The notes under the pieces are model-generated. The model was not told the origin of the DNA, ran no database searches, and saw only the letters and a list, made by a program, of their open reading frames with translations. A DNA stretch of 12,929 bases. It comes from Syntrophaceae bacterium. Lineage in GTDB: Bacteria > Desulfobacterota > Syntrophia > Syntrophales > UBA5619. The position numbers and the translations under genes are program-made. Location of the stretch: the NCBI GenBank assembly GCA_919902745.1, contig CAKKRN010000284.1, positions 1 to 12,929 of the forward strand, written 5' to 3'. Positions within the stretch are counted from its first letter, which is position 1. Every line of letters begins with the position of its first letter. Of this stretch, positions 1 to 6,388 are shown piece after piece.

Positions 1-26
1 CAACGCCTCTTTCATGTTCTTCAGGC

Positions 27-55
27 GTGTTCCCCACGGGCGTGGGGATGAACCG
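27..55 (+). CRISPR. Single type I-E-like CRISPR repeat, likely the terminal repeat of an array
   Basis: A 29-base unit begins GTGTTCCCC and ends GATGAACCG, with an internal inverted repeat (CCCCACG / CGTGGGG). Length, ends and palindrome match the well-known type I-E repeat family, and the last 8 bases (ATGAACCG) correspond to the crRNA 5' handle of that type. Only one copy is visible. Bases 1-26 would be part of the preceding spacer, and no second copy occurs at the expected distance downstream (about 88-116). In the orientation of the handle, the array and its leader would therefore lie to the left of the window and this would be the last repeat. No cas gene is present here. The array itself cannot be confirmed from one repeat. 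Confidence 0.72.
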
Positions 56-166
56 CCCCCCCCCCCGCGCGGGGGCGTGGTGGGATAGGGTCTTGACAGC
101 CTTCGTGATTTACTGCAGGGTTTCGGGACCTTTGGGGAGGTGAAGATGGCGCTCTCCGCATCCAGG
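56..166. other. Non-coding gap between CRISPR repeat and MFS gene end, with C-tract and GC palindrome
   Basis: An 11-base C run (56-66) follows the CRISPR repeat directly. Its last five C bases form a perfect palindrome with the following bases (CCCCC GCGC GGGGG, 62-75). The remainder to 166 shows no convincing gene, repeat or T-rich terminator. The GC palindrome lacks a T-run on either side, so it is not a standard intrinsic terminator. The C run is also the kind of homopolymer where assemblies err. Confidence 0.5.
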
Positions 167-1717
167 TCAAGACTCACATCGTTCAGTGCCTATCCCATTC
201 GCGTTGCGACGGCCAAGCTTCAAAGCGGACAAAGCAAGCATCACCACGACCAGGCCGAACAGGGCGGTGGTGCGGTATGTGCCGGCGACGGCATCGGCTA
301 TGGCTTCACGCGGCAGGTCGGCCAGGTTGGTTACGGTGGGGAGACCGCTGAGGACGATCACATGAGCGGTGAACAGAGCGCCCATCAGCGGGAGCCCCGT
401 GCTGGTGCCCAAGGTGCGGGAGAGACTGAGCAGTCCCGAAGCCACTCCGAGACGATTTTTCGGCGCGCGTCCCATGACGGCGCTGTTGTTGGGGGCTTGA
501 AAAAGCCCCATGCCGATCCCGATGGGGGCTATGCGCAGCAGGTAACCCAGCCCGGAAACGCCGGCGTGCAGGGTTCCCACCGCCAGACAGCCGCCGACCA
601 GGAACAGCAGCCCGATAAGGGAGATAAGACGGGAACCATGTTTGTCCGAAAGAGTGCCGGCCCAGGGTGAAACCATGCCCATGCTGACGGGCCCCGCCAT
701 CATGAAGAGACCGGCTTTTACCGTGGAATAACCCATAACCAACTCCAGGAAAAACGGCAGGACCAGAAAACCGCCGCTCATGACGAACGCCAAAAAGCCC
801 ATGACCAGGTTCAGGCTGAACAGCGGATCACGGAAGATGGTCAGGTCGATCATCGGCTGATGCACGCGGGTTTCCAGAAAGACAAACAAGAACAGGCCAA
901 CAACGGCTGCGGCCAGCAGGCCAAGGACAACAGCGGTGGCAAAACCCGTCCGTTGTCCCACGGTCATGGCCAAGGCGTAGCACACCAACGTAACCAGCAG
1001 CAGGAGTGCGCCGGCCGCATCGAAACGTTGTCCGACCTGACCGGTCCTGAGGTAAGGGGCGTGTTTCCAGATCACAAATCCGGCGAGGAAACCGATGGGC
1101 ACGTTGACCAGGAACACCCAGCGCCATCCGGCCATGCCTATAATCAGGCCGCCCATGGCCGGCCCCATGGCCAGGCCGAAGGCGACGATCCCGCCGCTGA
1201 TGCCCAAGGCCCGTCCCCGTTCTTCAGGAGGGAAGACCATCGTTATGATGGCCGCGCCCACAGCCTGAGTCATGGCCGCACCAAGCCCCTGGAAGGCCCG
1301 GAAACCGATAAGCCAGCCCACGCTTGGCGAAGCGCCGCAGAGCAGAGAACCAAGCGTGAAAACGGTAAGGCCGGCCAGGTAGAGCTTTTTGGGGCCGACA
1401 ATATCCCCCAGCCGGGCGGCTCCCAGCATAAGCGACGTGAGCACCAGGACATAGCCGACAGTCACCCATTGGATGGTGGCGAAATTGGTATTGAGCTCCT
1501 TTACCAGCGTGGGCAGGGAAATATTGACGATGCTGATGTCAAGGGTGGCCATAAGTATGCCCAGACCGACGCCGGCCATCGCCCACCATTTATGCCGGTA
1601 AATCCCGGCAGAGCTATTCGGGCTGAACGGTTCCACTCTCTGCTGCGACCTTTCTTTGGCCACCCCCGAGCCGGAAGCCGCCCGGAGTCGATCCGGGTCT
1701 TTTCGCTTCCGAGTCAA
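167..1717 (-). CDS. DHA2-family (14-helix) MFS drug/solute exporter
   Basis: An inner-membrane proton-coupled exporter of the major facilitator superfamily, EmrB/QacA-like. The 516-residue length and the run of about 14 hydrophobic segments fit the DHA2 family. Visible family motifs are LDISIVNISLPTL in helix 1 (near residue 60), RLGDIVGPKKLY in the helix 2-3 loop, RAFQGLGAAM in helix 4, and the antiporter-type motif in helix 5 (GISGGIVAFGLAMGPAMGG). WRWVFLVNVPIG follows. The substrate cannot be told from sequence, and no membrane-fusion partner (EmrA) is adjacent. The longest start is TTG at 1717 with no clear Shine-Dalgarno sequence. GTG at 1663 or 1636 would shorten the non-conserved N-terminus, and 1636 leaves a 17-residue tail before helix 1. 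The gene lies 59 bases after korB on the same strand, so it may be the last gene of that unit, though no functional link is evident. Confidence 0.88.
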   Translation of the reverse strand: MTRKRKDPDRLRAASGSGVAKERSQQRVEPFSPNSSAGIYRHKWWAMAGVGLGILMATLDISIVNISLPTLVKELNTNFATIQWVTVGYVLVLTSLMLGAARLGDIVGPKKLYLAGLTVFTLGSLLCGASPSVGWLIGFRAFQGLGAAMTQAVGAAIITMVFPPEERGRALGISGGIVAFGLAMGPAMGGLIIGMAGWRWVFLVNVPIGFLAGFVIWKHAPYLRTGQVGQRFDAAGALLLLVTLVCYALAMTVGQRTGFATAVVLGLLAAAVVGLFLFVFLETRVHQPMIDLTIFRDPLFSLNLVMGFLAFVMSGGFLVLPFFLELVMGYSTVKAGLFMMAGPVSMGMVSPWAGTLSDKHGSRLISLIGLLFLVGGCLAVGTLHAGVSGLGYLLRIAPIGIGMGLFQAPNNSAVMGRAPKNRLGVASGLLSLSRTLGTSTGLPLMGALFTAHVIVLSGLPTVTNLADLPREAIADAVAGTYRTTALFGLVVVMLALSALKLGRRNANGIGTERCES

Positions 1718-1776
1718 ACGGTGATAAAGATTTGGGGGCGTCTATCATCAAAATGGAGGACAAACCGCAGGCGGGA

Positions 1777-2601
1777 TCATCGCATCATCACGCAGCGCAT
1801 GTTGAGGCGGGAGGCCACATCCGCCTTCGTCAGCGGAACCCGGAAGATCTCCCGGATCTCCCGGCACGGGGCCTCGTCGTTGCGGTAGATGACCCCGATC
1901 GGGATCTTCTCTCCCCAGAGGTCGGCCGTCCGGATGGCCTCGTAACGATCGGTCAGGGGCCTTTCCAGTTTGAAGACCCGCTCCCGGTACCAGGCGTAGG
2001 TGTTGATCTTGTTGAAGCTGACGCAGGGTTGGAGGATGTCTACGACGGCCGTTCCCTTGAAGAGGATCGCCTCCAGGATGAGCGCCTTCAAGTGTTCCTT
2101 GTCGCCGGCGAAACCGCGGGCCACGAAGGGGGCGCCCATCGTGATGGCGAGGGCAAGCGGATTCAACGGGAGGTTCGGATTTCCGCCGGGGCTCAGGTCG
2201 TTTTTCACGGAAAGGGCCGTCGTGGGGGAACTCTGACCTTTCGTCAGGCCGTACACCTGATTTTCGGAGACCAGGATCGTGATATCCAGCCGCCGGCGGA
2301 GGGTCTGGATGAAGTGGTTTCCCCCTTCGCCGTACATGCAGCCGTCTCCGGAGTAGGCGATGACGGTCAGGTCGGGACGGGCAAGTTTGATCCCGACGGC
2401 GGGCGGCAGGGAGCGGCCGTGAAGGCCGTTGAAATAGTTCACGTCCAGATACTGGGGCATCTTTGCGGCCTGTCCGATCCCCGACGTCAGGACGATCCTG
2501 TTCCGCGGGACGGGGAGTTCCCGGAGAACCTTCTCCAGCACGTCGCGGATCGCGAAATTGCCGCAGCCGGGACACCAGCCGGTCTCGATTTTCGGTTCCA
2601 T
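1777..2601 (-). CDS. korB: 2-oxoacid:ferredoxin oxidoreductase, beta subunit (TPP/Fe-S)
   Basis: Cytoplasmic thiamine-diphosphate subunit that decarboxylates a 2-oxoacid (2-oxoglutarate is the best guess) to its CoA ester while reducing ferredoxin. The 274-residue length fits KorB-type subunits. Visible are WCPGCGNF (C10, C13, Fe-S ligands), GLHGRSLP (60-66), the TPP/Mg motif GDGCMYGEGGNH (85-96) closing with ENQVYGLTKGQSSPT (113-127), and QPCVSFN with C193. The cysteine expected in the GIGC motif is absent: the sequence reads GIGQAAKMPQ, with Q44 there. C88 inside the TPP motif is an extra cysteine. The ATG at 2601 is chosen over longer frames because GAGGAGGGG stands just upstream and the family homology begins there. 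It starts 11 bases after the alpha stop codon, so the two are co-translated. Substrate (2-oxoglutarate, pyruvate or another 2-oxoacid) is not settled by sequence. Confidence 0.92.
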   Translation of the reverse strand: MEPKIETGWCPGCGNFAIRDVLEKVLRELPVPRNRIVLTSGIGQAAKMPQYLDVNYFNGLHGRSLPPAVGIKLARPDLTVIAYSGDGCMYGEGGNHFIQTLRRRLDITILVSENQVYGLTKGQSSPTTALSVKNDLSPGGNPNLPLNPLALAITMGAPFVARGFAGDKEHLKALILEAILFKGTAVVDILQPCVSFNKINTYAWYRERVFKLERPLTDRYEAIRTADLWGEKIPIGVIYRNDEAPCREIREIFRVPLTKADVASRLNMRCVMMR

Positions 2602-2612
2602 CGCTCCCCTCC

Positions 2613-4238
2613 TCAGGTCAGCAAACCTTTCAGTGTCCGATAGAGCTCCTCGACGGTGAAGCAGTCGCCGTCGTATTTCAGCACGTTTTGATCGACGGCG
2701 ATGCCGAGTTCCCGCTTCAGCAGTCCGGCGAACTGGCCCGTTGCGTTGTTTTCCACACAGATCCGCTTCTTCGCCTCCAGACGGTAAGGGGCGATCATCG
2801 CGGGCGTCAGCGGATAGACCTGCCCGAAGTGGAGGACGCAAACCGAAAGACCGTCGGCGTTGAGCCGCTCCACGGCCTCCTTCACGATGAGGCGGTTCGA
2901 CCCCCAGCAGAGAATGATGGCGGCGGCGTCCATTGCGCCGTAGAGCGTCGGCAAAACGGCCTCCTGTTTCAGAAGCCCCATCTTCTTCAGGCGCTTGTCC
3001 ACCATCCGCTTCCGCAGATCCGGCTCCTCCGTGATCTTCCCCTCCTCGTCGTGCTCGTCCGAGTCGAGCTTGACCAGCGCGTCGGAGAGTCCCGGAAAGG
3101 TCAGCGGAGAGATTCCGTCCTCCGTCAGACGGTACCGTTTGTAGGTTTCGTCGAAGACCGGGTATTCGCGGGCGATCACCTCCAGCGGGATCTCCTCCTC
3201 TTCGACGACATGGACGGAGTCGGCGAAGTACTGGTCCGTCAGCAGAAAGACGGGGATCTGAAACCGGTCGGCGAGATCAAAACTTTTTCGGGCCAGCGTG
3301 ATGGTTTCCTCAATCGAACCGGGTGCGAAGAGGATCCTCGGGAATTCCCCGTGGCCGGCATGGAGGATGAAGTTCAGATCCCCCTGTTCGGTCCGGGTGG
3401 GAAGCCCGGTGGCCGGACTGGGCCGCTGGGCGACGGCGACGACAATCGGCGTCTCCGTCATCCCCGCGAGTGACACCCCCTCCTGCATGAGCGCGAAGCC
3501 GCCGCCGGAGGTGGCCGCCATCGACCGGACGCCGGCGTAGGAGGCGCCCAGGGCCATGTTGATCGCGGCGATTTCGTCCTCCGCCTGCTCAAAATGAACG
3601 GGGAGGTCCTGGGCCTCGGAGAAGTAGTGCAGGATGGAGGTCGCCGGCGTCATCGGGTAGCCGGCCATGAACCGGCAGCCGCCCAAAAGCGCCCCGAAGG
3701 CCAGGGCCTGGTTGCCGTCGAATTTGACCGGGCAGACGGCGGCCGCGGAAACGGGGAACGCCCCGGCGATACCCCACCGCACGGCGAAATCACCACCCTT
3801 CTTCAGGTACTCCGCTTTCCCGGACTCGGCCGCCTCCGCCATCTTCTCCGGCGTTACGCCGATGACGGCCAGAACGATTCCGACCAGGACCGTGTTGGCG
3901 GCTCGCATCTCCCCGAAGAGCCTCTTGCTCTCGGCGCCGATTTCCTTCGTCATCTCCCGTGAGAGGAAGATGCCGCCTTCGCGGAGGTCCGGTCTGTGCA
4001 GCGCCTCCGTTTCGTCGTCGAGGGCGGCAATCATCTCCCATTTCCCCCCGTTCAGCGCATGGACCGGATGGTCGGCAATACGGACCATGTGGAAGTTGTG
4101 CCCGCCCCGGATGCGGGACATGTAGTGCTTCGCGGCGAAAAAATAATAGTTGAGCCTCGTCAGGATCTCCGTCAGCTCCAGTTCGACGGAAAAGGCGCCT
4201 TGCCCTCCCTCTCCGCCTATCAGGACGTTGAATTCCAT
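2613..4238 (-). CDS. korA: 2-oxoacid:ferredoxin oxidoreductase, fused gamma-alpha subunit
   Basis: Partner of the downstream beta subunit. Residues 1 to about 175 form the gamma domain (IGGEGGQG at 7-14, YMSRIRGGHNFH at 39-50), and residues about 175-541 form the alpha domain. The alpha part shows GYPMTPATSI (193-202), the TSGGGFALMQEGVSLAGMTE stretch (from 243), QRPSPATGLPTRTEQGDL (261-278) and the charged HDEEGKITEEP segment typical of KorA proteins. No ferredoxin-like (delta) domain is fused or encoded nearby, so the complex would use free ferredoxin. A length of 541 residues is normal for the fused type. The ATG at 4238 is preceded by GGAAGGGG; the upstream in-frame TTG at 4262 has no better signal. 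The gap to the amidase is 46 bases and holds a hairpin. The reaction is oxygen-sensitive and reversible, so it may work in oxidation or in reductive carboxylation. Confidence 0.93.
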   Translation of the reverse strand: MEFNVLIGGEGGQGAFSVELELTEILTRLNYYFFAAKHYMSRIRGGHNFHMVRIADHPVHALNGGKWEMIAALDDETEALHRPDLREGGIFLSREMTKEIGAESKRLFGEMRAANTVLVGIVLAVIGVTPEKMAEAAESGKAEYLKKGGDFAVRWGIAGAFPVSAAAVCPVKFDGNQALAFGALLGGCRFMAGYPMTPATSILHYFSEAQDLPVHFEQAEDEIAAINMALGASYAGVRSMAATSGGGFALMQEGVSLAGMTETPIVVAVAQRPSPATGLPTRTEQGDLNFILHAGHGEFPRILFAPGSIEETITLARKSFDLADRFQIPVFLLTDQYFADSVHVVEEEEIPLEVIAREYPVFDETYKRYRLTEDGISPLTFPGLSDALVKLDSDEHDEEGKITEEPDLRKRMVDKRLKKMGLLKQEAVLPTLYGAMDAAAIILCWGSNRLIVKEAVERLNADGLSVCVLHFGQVYPLTPAMIAPYRLEAKKRICVENNATGQFAGLLKRELGIAVDQNVLKYDGDCFTVEELYRTLKGLLT

Positions 4239-4251
4239 GATTCCCCTTCCC

Positions 4252-4274
4252 GGATGAACCAAAAATGTTCATCC
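4252..4274 (-). other. Hairpin between amidase and korA
   Basis: An 8-base perfect inverted repeat, GGATGAAC / GTTCATCC, with a 7-base AT-rich loop. It sits between the amidase stop codon and the korA ribosome binding site. There is no T-run after it on the transcribed strand, so it does not look like a terminator. A processing or mRNA-stability hairpin that separates amidase from kor expression is possible but unproven. Confidence 0.45.
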
Positions 4275-4284
4275 CCTTCATCTT

Positions 4285-5685
4285 TTAGATAATCGGACGA
4301 CAGTTGTGCCATTCCGTTGCTTGCTCAAAGGCGTGACCCGCCTGCAACGCTTTTGCTTCCCCCCAATGCTTTGAGATAATCTGCAACCCGATGGGCAAAT
4401 TCTCGCCTGTAAACCCGCACGGGACGGACAACGCCGGGAGACCGGACAGGTTGAAGGGCGCGGTAAAGCGCGTCAACTGGCGGGCGGCTTCGATGGCTTG
4501 AGTCCCCTCGATGGGCGGCGCGGGGATGGGGGTGGTTGGCAGCAGTAAAATATCAAATTTTTCAAAGAATATCTCGAAGCGGCGGCGACCTTCGGCCTGC
4601 GTCCGCCGCGCAAGCGCATACTCGCTGGAAGTTAACGCCGCGCCGATCTCCAGCCGCTGACGGACATCCGCACCGAACCAGTCGGGGCGCTTCGCCAGCC
4701 GCTCGCGGTGAAAAGCCGCCCCGTCGGCCTGGGTCATGCGGCCGTTCGCCAGCGCCAGATCCGCGAGCCAGGACATGTCCACCTTCTCCACCTGCGCGCC
4801 CAAATCCTTGAAAACTTGCGCGGCTTCGGCCACGCCTGCCAGCACTTGCGGGTCGGATGCTTCGACGTACCCCCCCGCCGCCAGCGCCACGCGCCAGCCC
4901 CTGACGCCGTCTTCGAGATGGACGAGATAATCATCCACGGGAATATCCGCCGAAGCAGGATCATGCGGGTCAAACCCGGCCATCGCCGCAAGCATCATCG
5001 CCGCGTCCCGCGCTGTGCGCGTCAGCGGGCCGACATGGTCAAGGTTCCACGAGAGCGGGACTACCCCACGGGTACTAACTCGTCCATAAGTCGGTTTGAG
5101 TCCGACCACACCGCACAAAGAAGCCGGGATGCGGATCGAGCCGCCCGTATCCGTGCCGAGGGCAGCCAGACACATCCCCGTCGCCACTGCCGCCGCCGAC
5201 CCGGACGAGGAGCCGCCGGTCACACGCGTTAAATCCCAGGGATTTTTAACCGCCCCGTAATGCGGGTTGACGCCCGTCACACCCAGCGCGATTTCGTGCG
5301 TGTTGGTTTTTCCTAAAACCACCCCGCCGGAGAGTTTGAGTTTCAGCACCACCTGGGCATCTTCCGCAGGGATGTGATCGGCAAAAAACTTCGAGCCGGC
5401 TGTGGTACGGATGCCCGCCGTCTCGAAAAGGTCTTTCAGAGCGACGGGCATTCCCAGCAAAGAAAATTGCTCCAGGTTGGACGGTTGGACCGTAAGCAGC
5501 GCGTCGGCCTGCAAGGCCCCCTGGCGGGCTAATTCGGGCGTCAGGGTGATAAAGGCGTTGATTGTCGGGTTGAGGCGCTCAATTTGACGGAGACAGGCTT
5601 CGGTCAATTCGAGCGCGGAAAACTCCCGGCGGCAAAGTTGCTCAAGAGCGGTAAACAGGTTGATGGTAGAAAGGTCCGGTTTCAT
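4285..5685 (-). CDS. Amidase-signature (Ser-cisSer-Lys) amidohydrolase
   Basis: A cytoplasmic amidase of the GatA/FAAH superfamily that hydrolyses a carboxamide to acid and ammonia. All three catalytic residues are visible with the usual spacing: K84 in VALKDL, the cis-serine S159 in [11 protein letters not shown], and the nucleophile S183 in [13 protein letters not shown]. The 466-residue length is usual for the family. The ATG at 5685 starts [10 protein letters not shown]; an in-frame extension to 5778 lies inside the upstream gene and is not credible. It begins 5 bases after the stop codon of the upstream membrane-protein gene, so the two are probably coupled, with GGGAGA as ribosome binding site. 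It resembles GatA, but no gatB or gatC is present in the window, so a role as a stand-alone amidase is preferred. The substrate is unknown. Confidence 0.9.
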   Translation of the reverse strand: MKPDLSTINLFTALEQLCRREFSALELTEACLRQIERLNPTINAFITLTPELARQGALQADALLTVQPSNLEQFSLLGMPVALKDLFETAGIRTTAGSKFFADHIPAEDAQVVLKLKLSGGVVLGKTNTHEIALGVTGVNPHYGAVKNPWDLTRVTGGSSSGSAAAVATGMCLAALGTDTGGSIRIPASLCGVVGLKPTYGRVSTRGVVPLSWNLDHVGPLTRTARDAAMMLAAMAGFDPHDPASADIPVDDYLVHLEDGVRGWRVALAAGGYVEASDPQVLAGVAEAAQVFKDLGAQVEKVDMSWLADLALANGRMTQADGAAFHRERLAKRPDWFGADVRQRLEIGAALTSSEYALARRTQAEGRRRFEIFFEKFDILLLPTTPIPAPPIEGTQAIEAARQLTRFTAPFNLSGLPALSVPCGFTGENLPIGLQIISKHWGEAKALQAGHAFEQATEWHNCRPII

Positions 5686-5690
5686 ATTCC

Positions 5691-6059
5691 CTATTCTCCC
5701 TTCGCCCGATTCGGGGCCGTGGGCGGCTCTTTTCCTTTTCCCAGCATATAGGCGTCGATCACGGAAAAGAGCCAGCAAACGACGATCATCGGCACGATGA
5801 GGGGGGAATACCAGTCACCGGATGCGGAAGAGGCCGCCGCACGATTGGCAACGGCGTTCAGGTCCACGAGCCCGCCCTGGCTCTGTATTTTCTCGAGCTC
5901 CTGAAGAGCGCCGACCGTCGCCTGCGCAATCAGAACGCCCAGGCCGGTCAGGGTGAGAACCATCGGGATCAGCCCCCGCACGTACCGCTTGAGGTGCATC
6001 TGTCCCAGACCTGGAAAAACCAGGGCCGACAACAGCGCGGCTTTGATTGCCGTTTTCAT
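5691..6059 (-). CDS. Small three-helix membrane protein of unknown function
   Basis: I do not recognise a named family. The 122-residue product has three hydrophobic stretches, at about 5-19, 29-48 and 84-106. A soluble, Ala/Ser/Gln-rich loop (about 49-80) separates the second and third, and the C-terminal tail is basic and proline-containing. The PGLGQMHLKRYVRGL segment (16-30) resembles the PGLGQ..-RY..G pattern seen in many small TM2-like membrane proteins. That is a loose resemblance only. The ATG at 6059 is supported by GGGAGGTGG just upstream. It is the first gene of the minus-strand unit and is followed after 5 bases by the amidase, which hints at a shared task, such as membrane association, that cannot be named from sequence. 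Confidence 0.78.
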   Translation of the reverse strand: MKTAIKAALLSALVFPGLGQMHLKRYVRGLIPMVLTLTGLGVLIAQATVGALQELEKIQSQGGLVDLNAVANRAAASSASGDWYSPLIVPMIVVCWLFSVIDAYMLGKGKEPPTAPNRAKGE

Positions 6060-6157
6060 GACCCACCTCCCTCTGATGATGATGACCCGAGTTAGATCAA
6101 TGATATCATATTCACCCTCAAAACCCCAACACCGGAATTGGCTCCGATACTTTTTTC

Positions 6158-6187
6158 TTGACAACCCGGGAAAGCTGTGTTTATACT
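6158..6187 (+). promoter_or_regulatory. Sigma-70-like promoter of the aromatic operon
   Basis: A perfect -35 hexamer TTGACA (6158-6163) is followed after 18 bases by TATACT (6182-6187), one mismatch from the consensus TATAAT. A T-tract lies just upstream of the -35. Transcription would begin near 6193-6195, giving a leader of about 250 bases before aroF. No other plus-strand promoter of this quality is seen between here and aroF. Confidence 0.75.
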
Positions 6188-6215
6188 TCATCACACTTCA
6201 CAGGAAGCATGTAAG

Positions 6216-6377
6216 GCGGGCAGAAAAGAGATGGCAACGAAAATTTTATTCACAAACTGGTATTGGTTTTATTACTTTTTCGCACCGGTCTGCCCGCTGC
6301 TTAGGAGGACGTAAGGGAAACCCGACAACGTAGTTAAACTAAGCCATGGACAGACCGAAAGACGCTGCCCATGGCTT
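6216..6377 (+). promoter_or_regulatory. Four-segment transcription attenuator with alternative RNA pairings
   Basis: Three competing foldings can be read directly. Segment 1 (6216-6224, GCGGGCAGA) pairs perfectly with 6289-6297 (TCTGCCCGC). Segment 2 pairs with segment 3 as an antiterminator: 6286-6292 with 6351-6357 (7 pairs) and 6299-6304 with 6339-6344 (6 pairs), enclosing ACGT/ACGT (6309-6312 with 6328-6331) and GGG/CCC (6315-6317 with 6321-6323). Segment 3 instead pairs with segment 4 as a terminator. A ribosome finishing at the leader stop codon (6312) covers segment 2 and favours the terminator. A ribosome stalled at codons 10-15 leaves segments 2 and 3 free to pair. Segment 1 lies before the leader start codon, unlike E. 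coli trpL, so 1:2 pairing would also hide the leader ribosome binding site. The mechanism is inferred from known trp and phe attenuators; the pairings are seen in the sequence. Confidence 0.82.
6231..6314 (+). CDS. Aromatic-rich leader peptide of the aro operon (attenuator peptide)
   Basis: A 27-residue frame, ATG at 6231 to TAA at 6312-6314. It begins MATKIL, continues FTNWYWFYYFF (residues 7-17) and ends APVCPLLRRT. Nine of eleven residues in 7-17 are aromatic: four Phe, three Tyr and two Trp. Composition, length and position, about 37 bases after the predicted transcription start and directly upstream of alternative hairpins and a T-run terminator, are those of trpL- and pheL-type leader peptides. 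It follows that the peptide acts by being translated: ribosomes stall at these codons when any aromatic aminoacyl-tRNA is scarce. The ribosome binding site is weak (a purine stretch AGAAAAGAG abuts the ATG). Two tandem AGG Arg codons precede the last residue and make a perfect AGGAGG. No longer in-frame start exists upstream to 6195. Confidence 0.88.
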   Translation: MATKILFTNWYWFYYFFAPVCPLLRRT

Positions 6378-6388
6378 TTTTGTTTTTT
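6341..6388 (+). terminator. Intrinsic terminator of the aro attenuator
   Basis: A 9-base perfect stem AAGCCATGG (6341-6349) / CCATGGCTT (6369-6377) extends inward by CAG (6351-6353) / CTG (6365-6367) across an A-C mismatch. A T-rich tract interrupted by a single G runs to 6388. Its 5' arm shares bases with both antiterminator helices, so the two structures cannot coexist. Confidence 0.85.

Noticed and set aside
88..166. Search for a second, degenerate CRISPR repeat downstream of 27-55.
   Set aside because: Nothing resembling the repeat ends or its palindrome is present at the expected spacing.
860..1888. Plus-strand open frame of 342 residues opposite the MFS gene.
   Set aside because: Its translation is His/Gln/Gly/Arg-rich and hydrophilic, the typical antisense pattern of a membrane-protein gene.
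2602..2841. 80-residue N-terminal extension of KorB reading into the alpha gene.
   Set aside because: Arg-rich off-frame sequence; the ATG at 2601 has a strong SD and begins at the family's usual N-terminus.
4285..5685. Amidase as GatA of the Glu-tRNA(Gln) amidotransferase.
   Set aside because: The catalytic motifs are shared by the whole superfamily, and no gatB or gatC is present in the window; a stand-alone amidase is the safer call.
6100..6135. Possible minus-strand promoter for the small membrane protein (TATGAT as -10 at 6105-6110, inside a 10-base palindrome ATGATATCAT).
   Set aside because: No acceptable -35 hexamer at 15-19 bases spacing, so not listed as a feature.
6209..6214. ATG immediately followed by TAA with AGGA upstream, a possible start-stop element.
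   Set aside because: Only one codon, SD spacing of three bases is too short, and chance occurrence is likely; kept out of the feature list.
6286..6357. The nested stems before aroF looked at first like a metabolite riboswitch aptamer.
   Set aside because: The sequence matched no riboswitch consensus I know, and the aromatic-rich leader frame ending inside the structure explains it better as a ribosome-controlled antiterminator.
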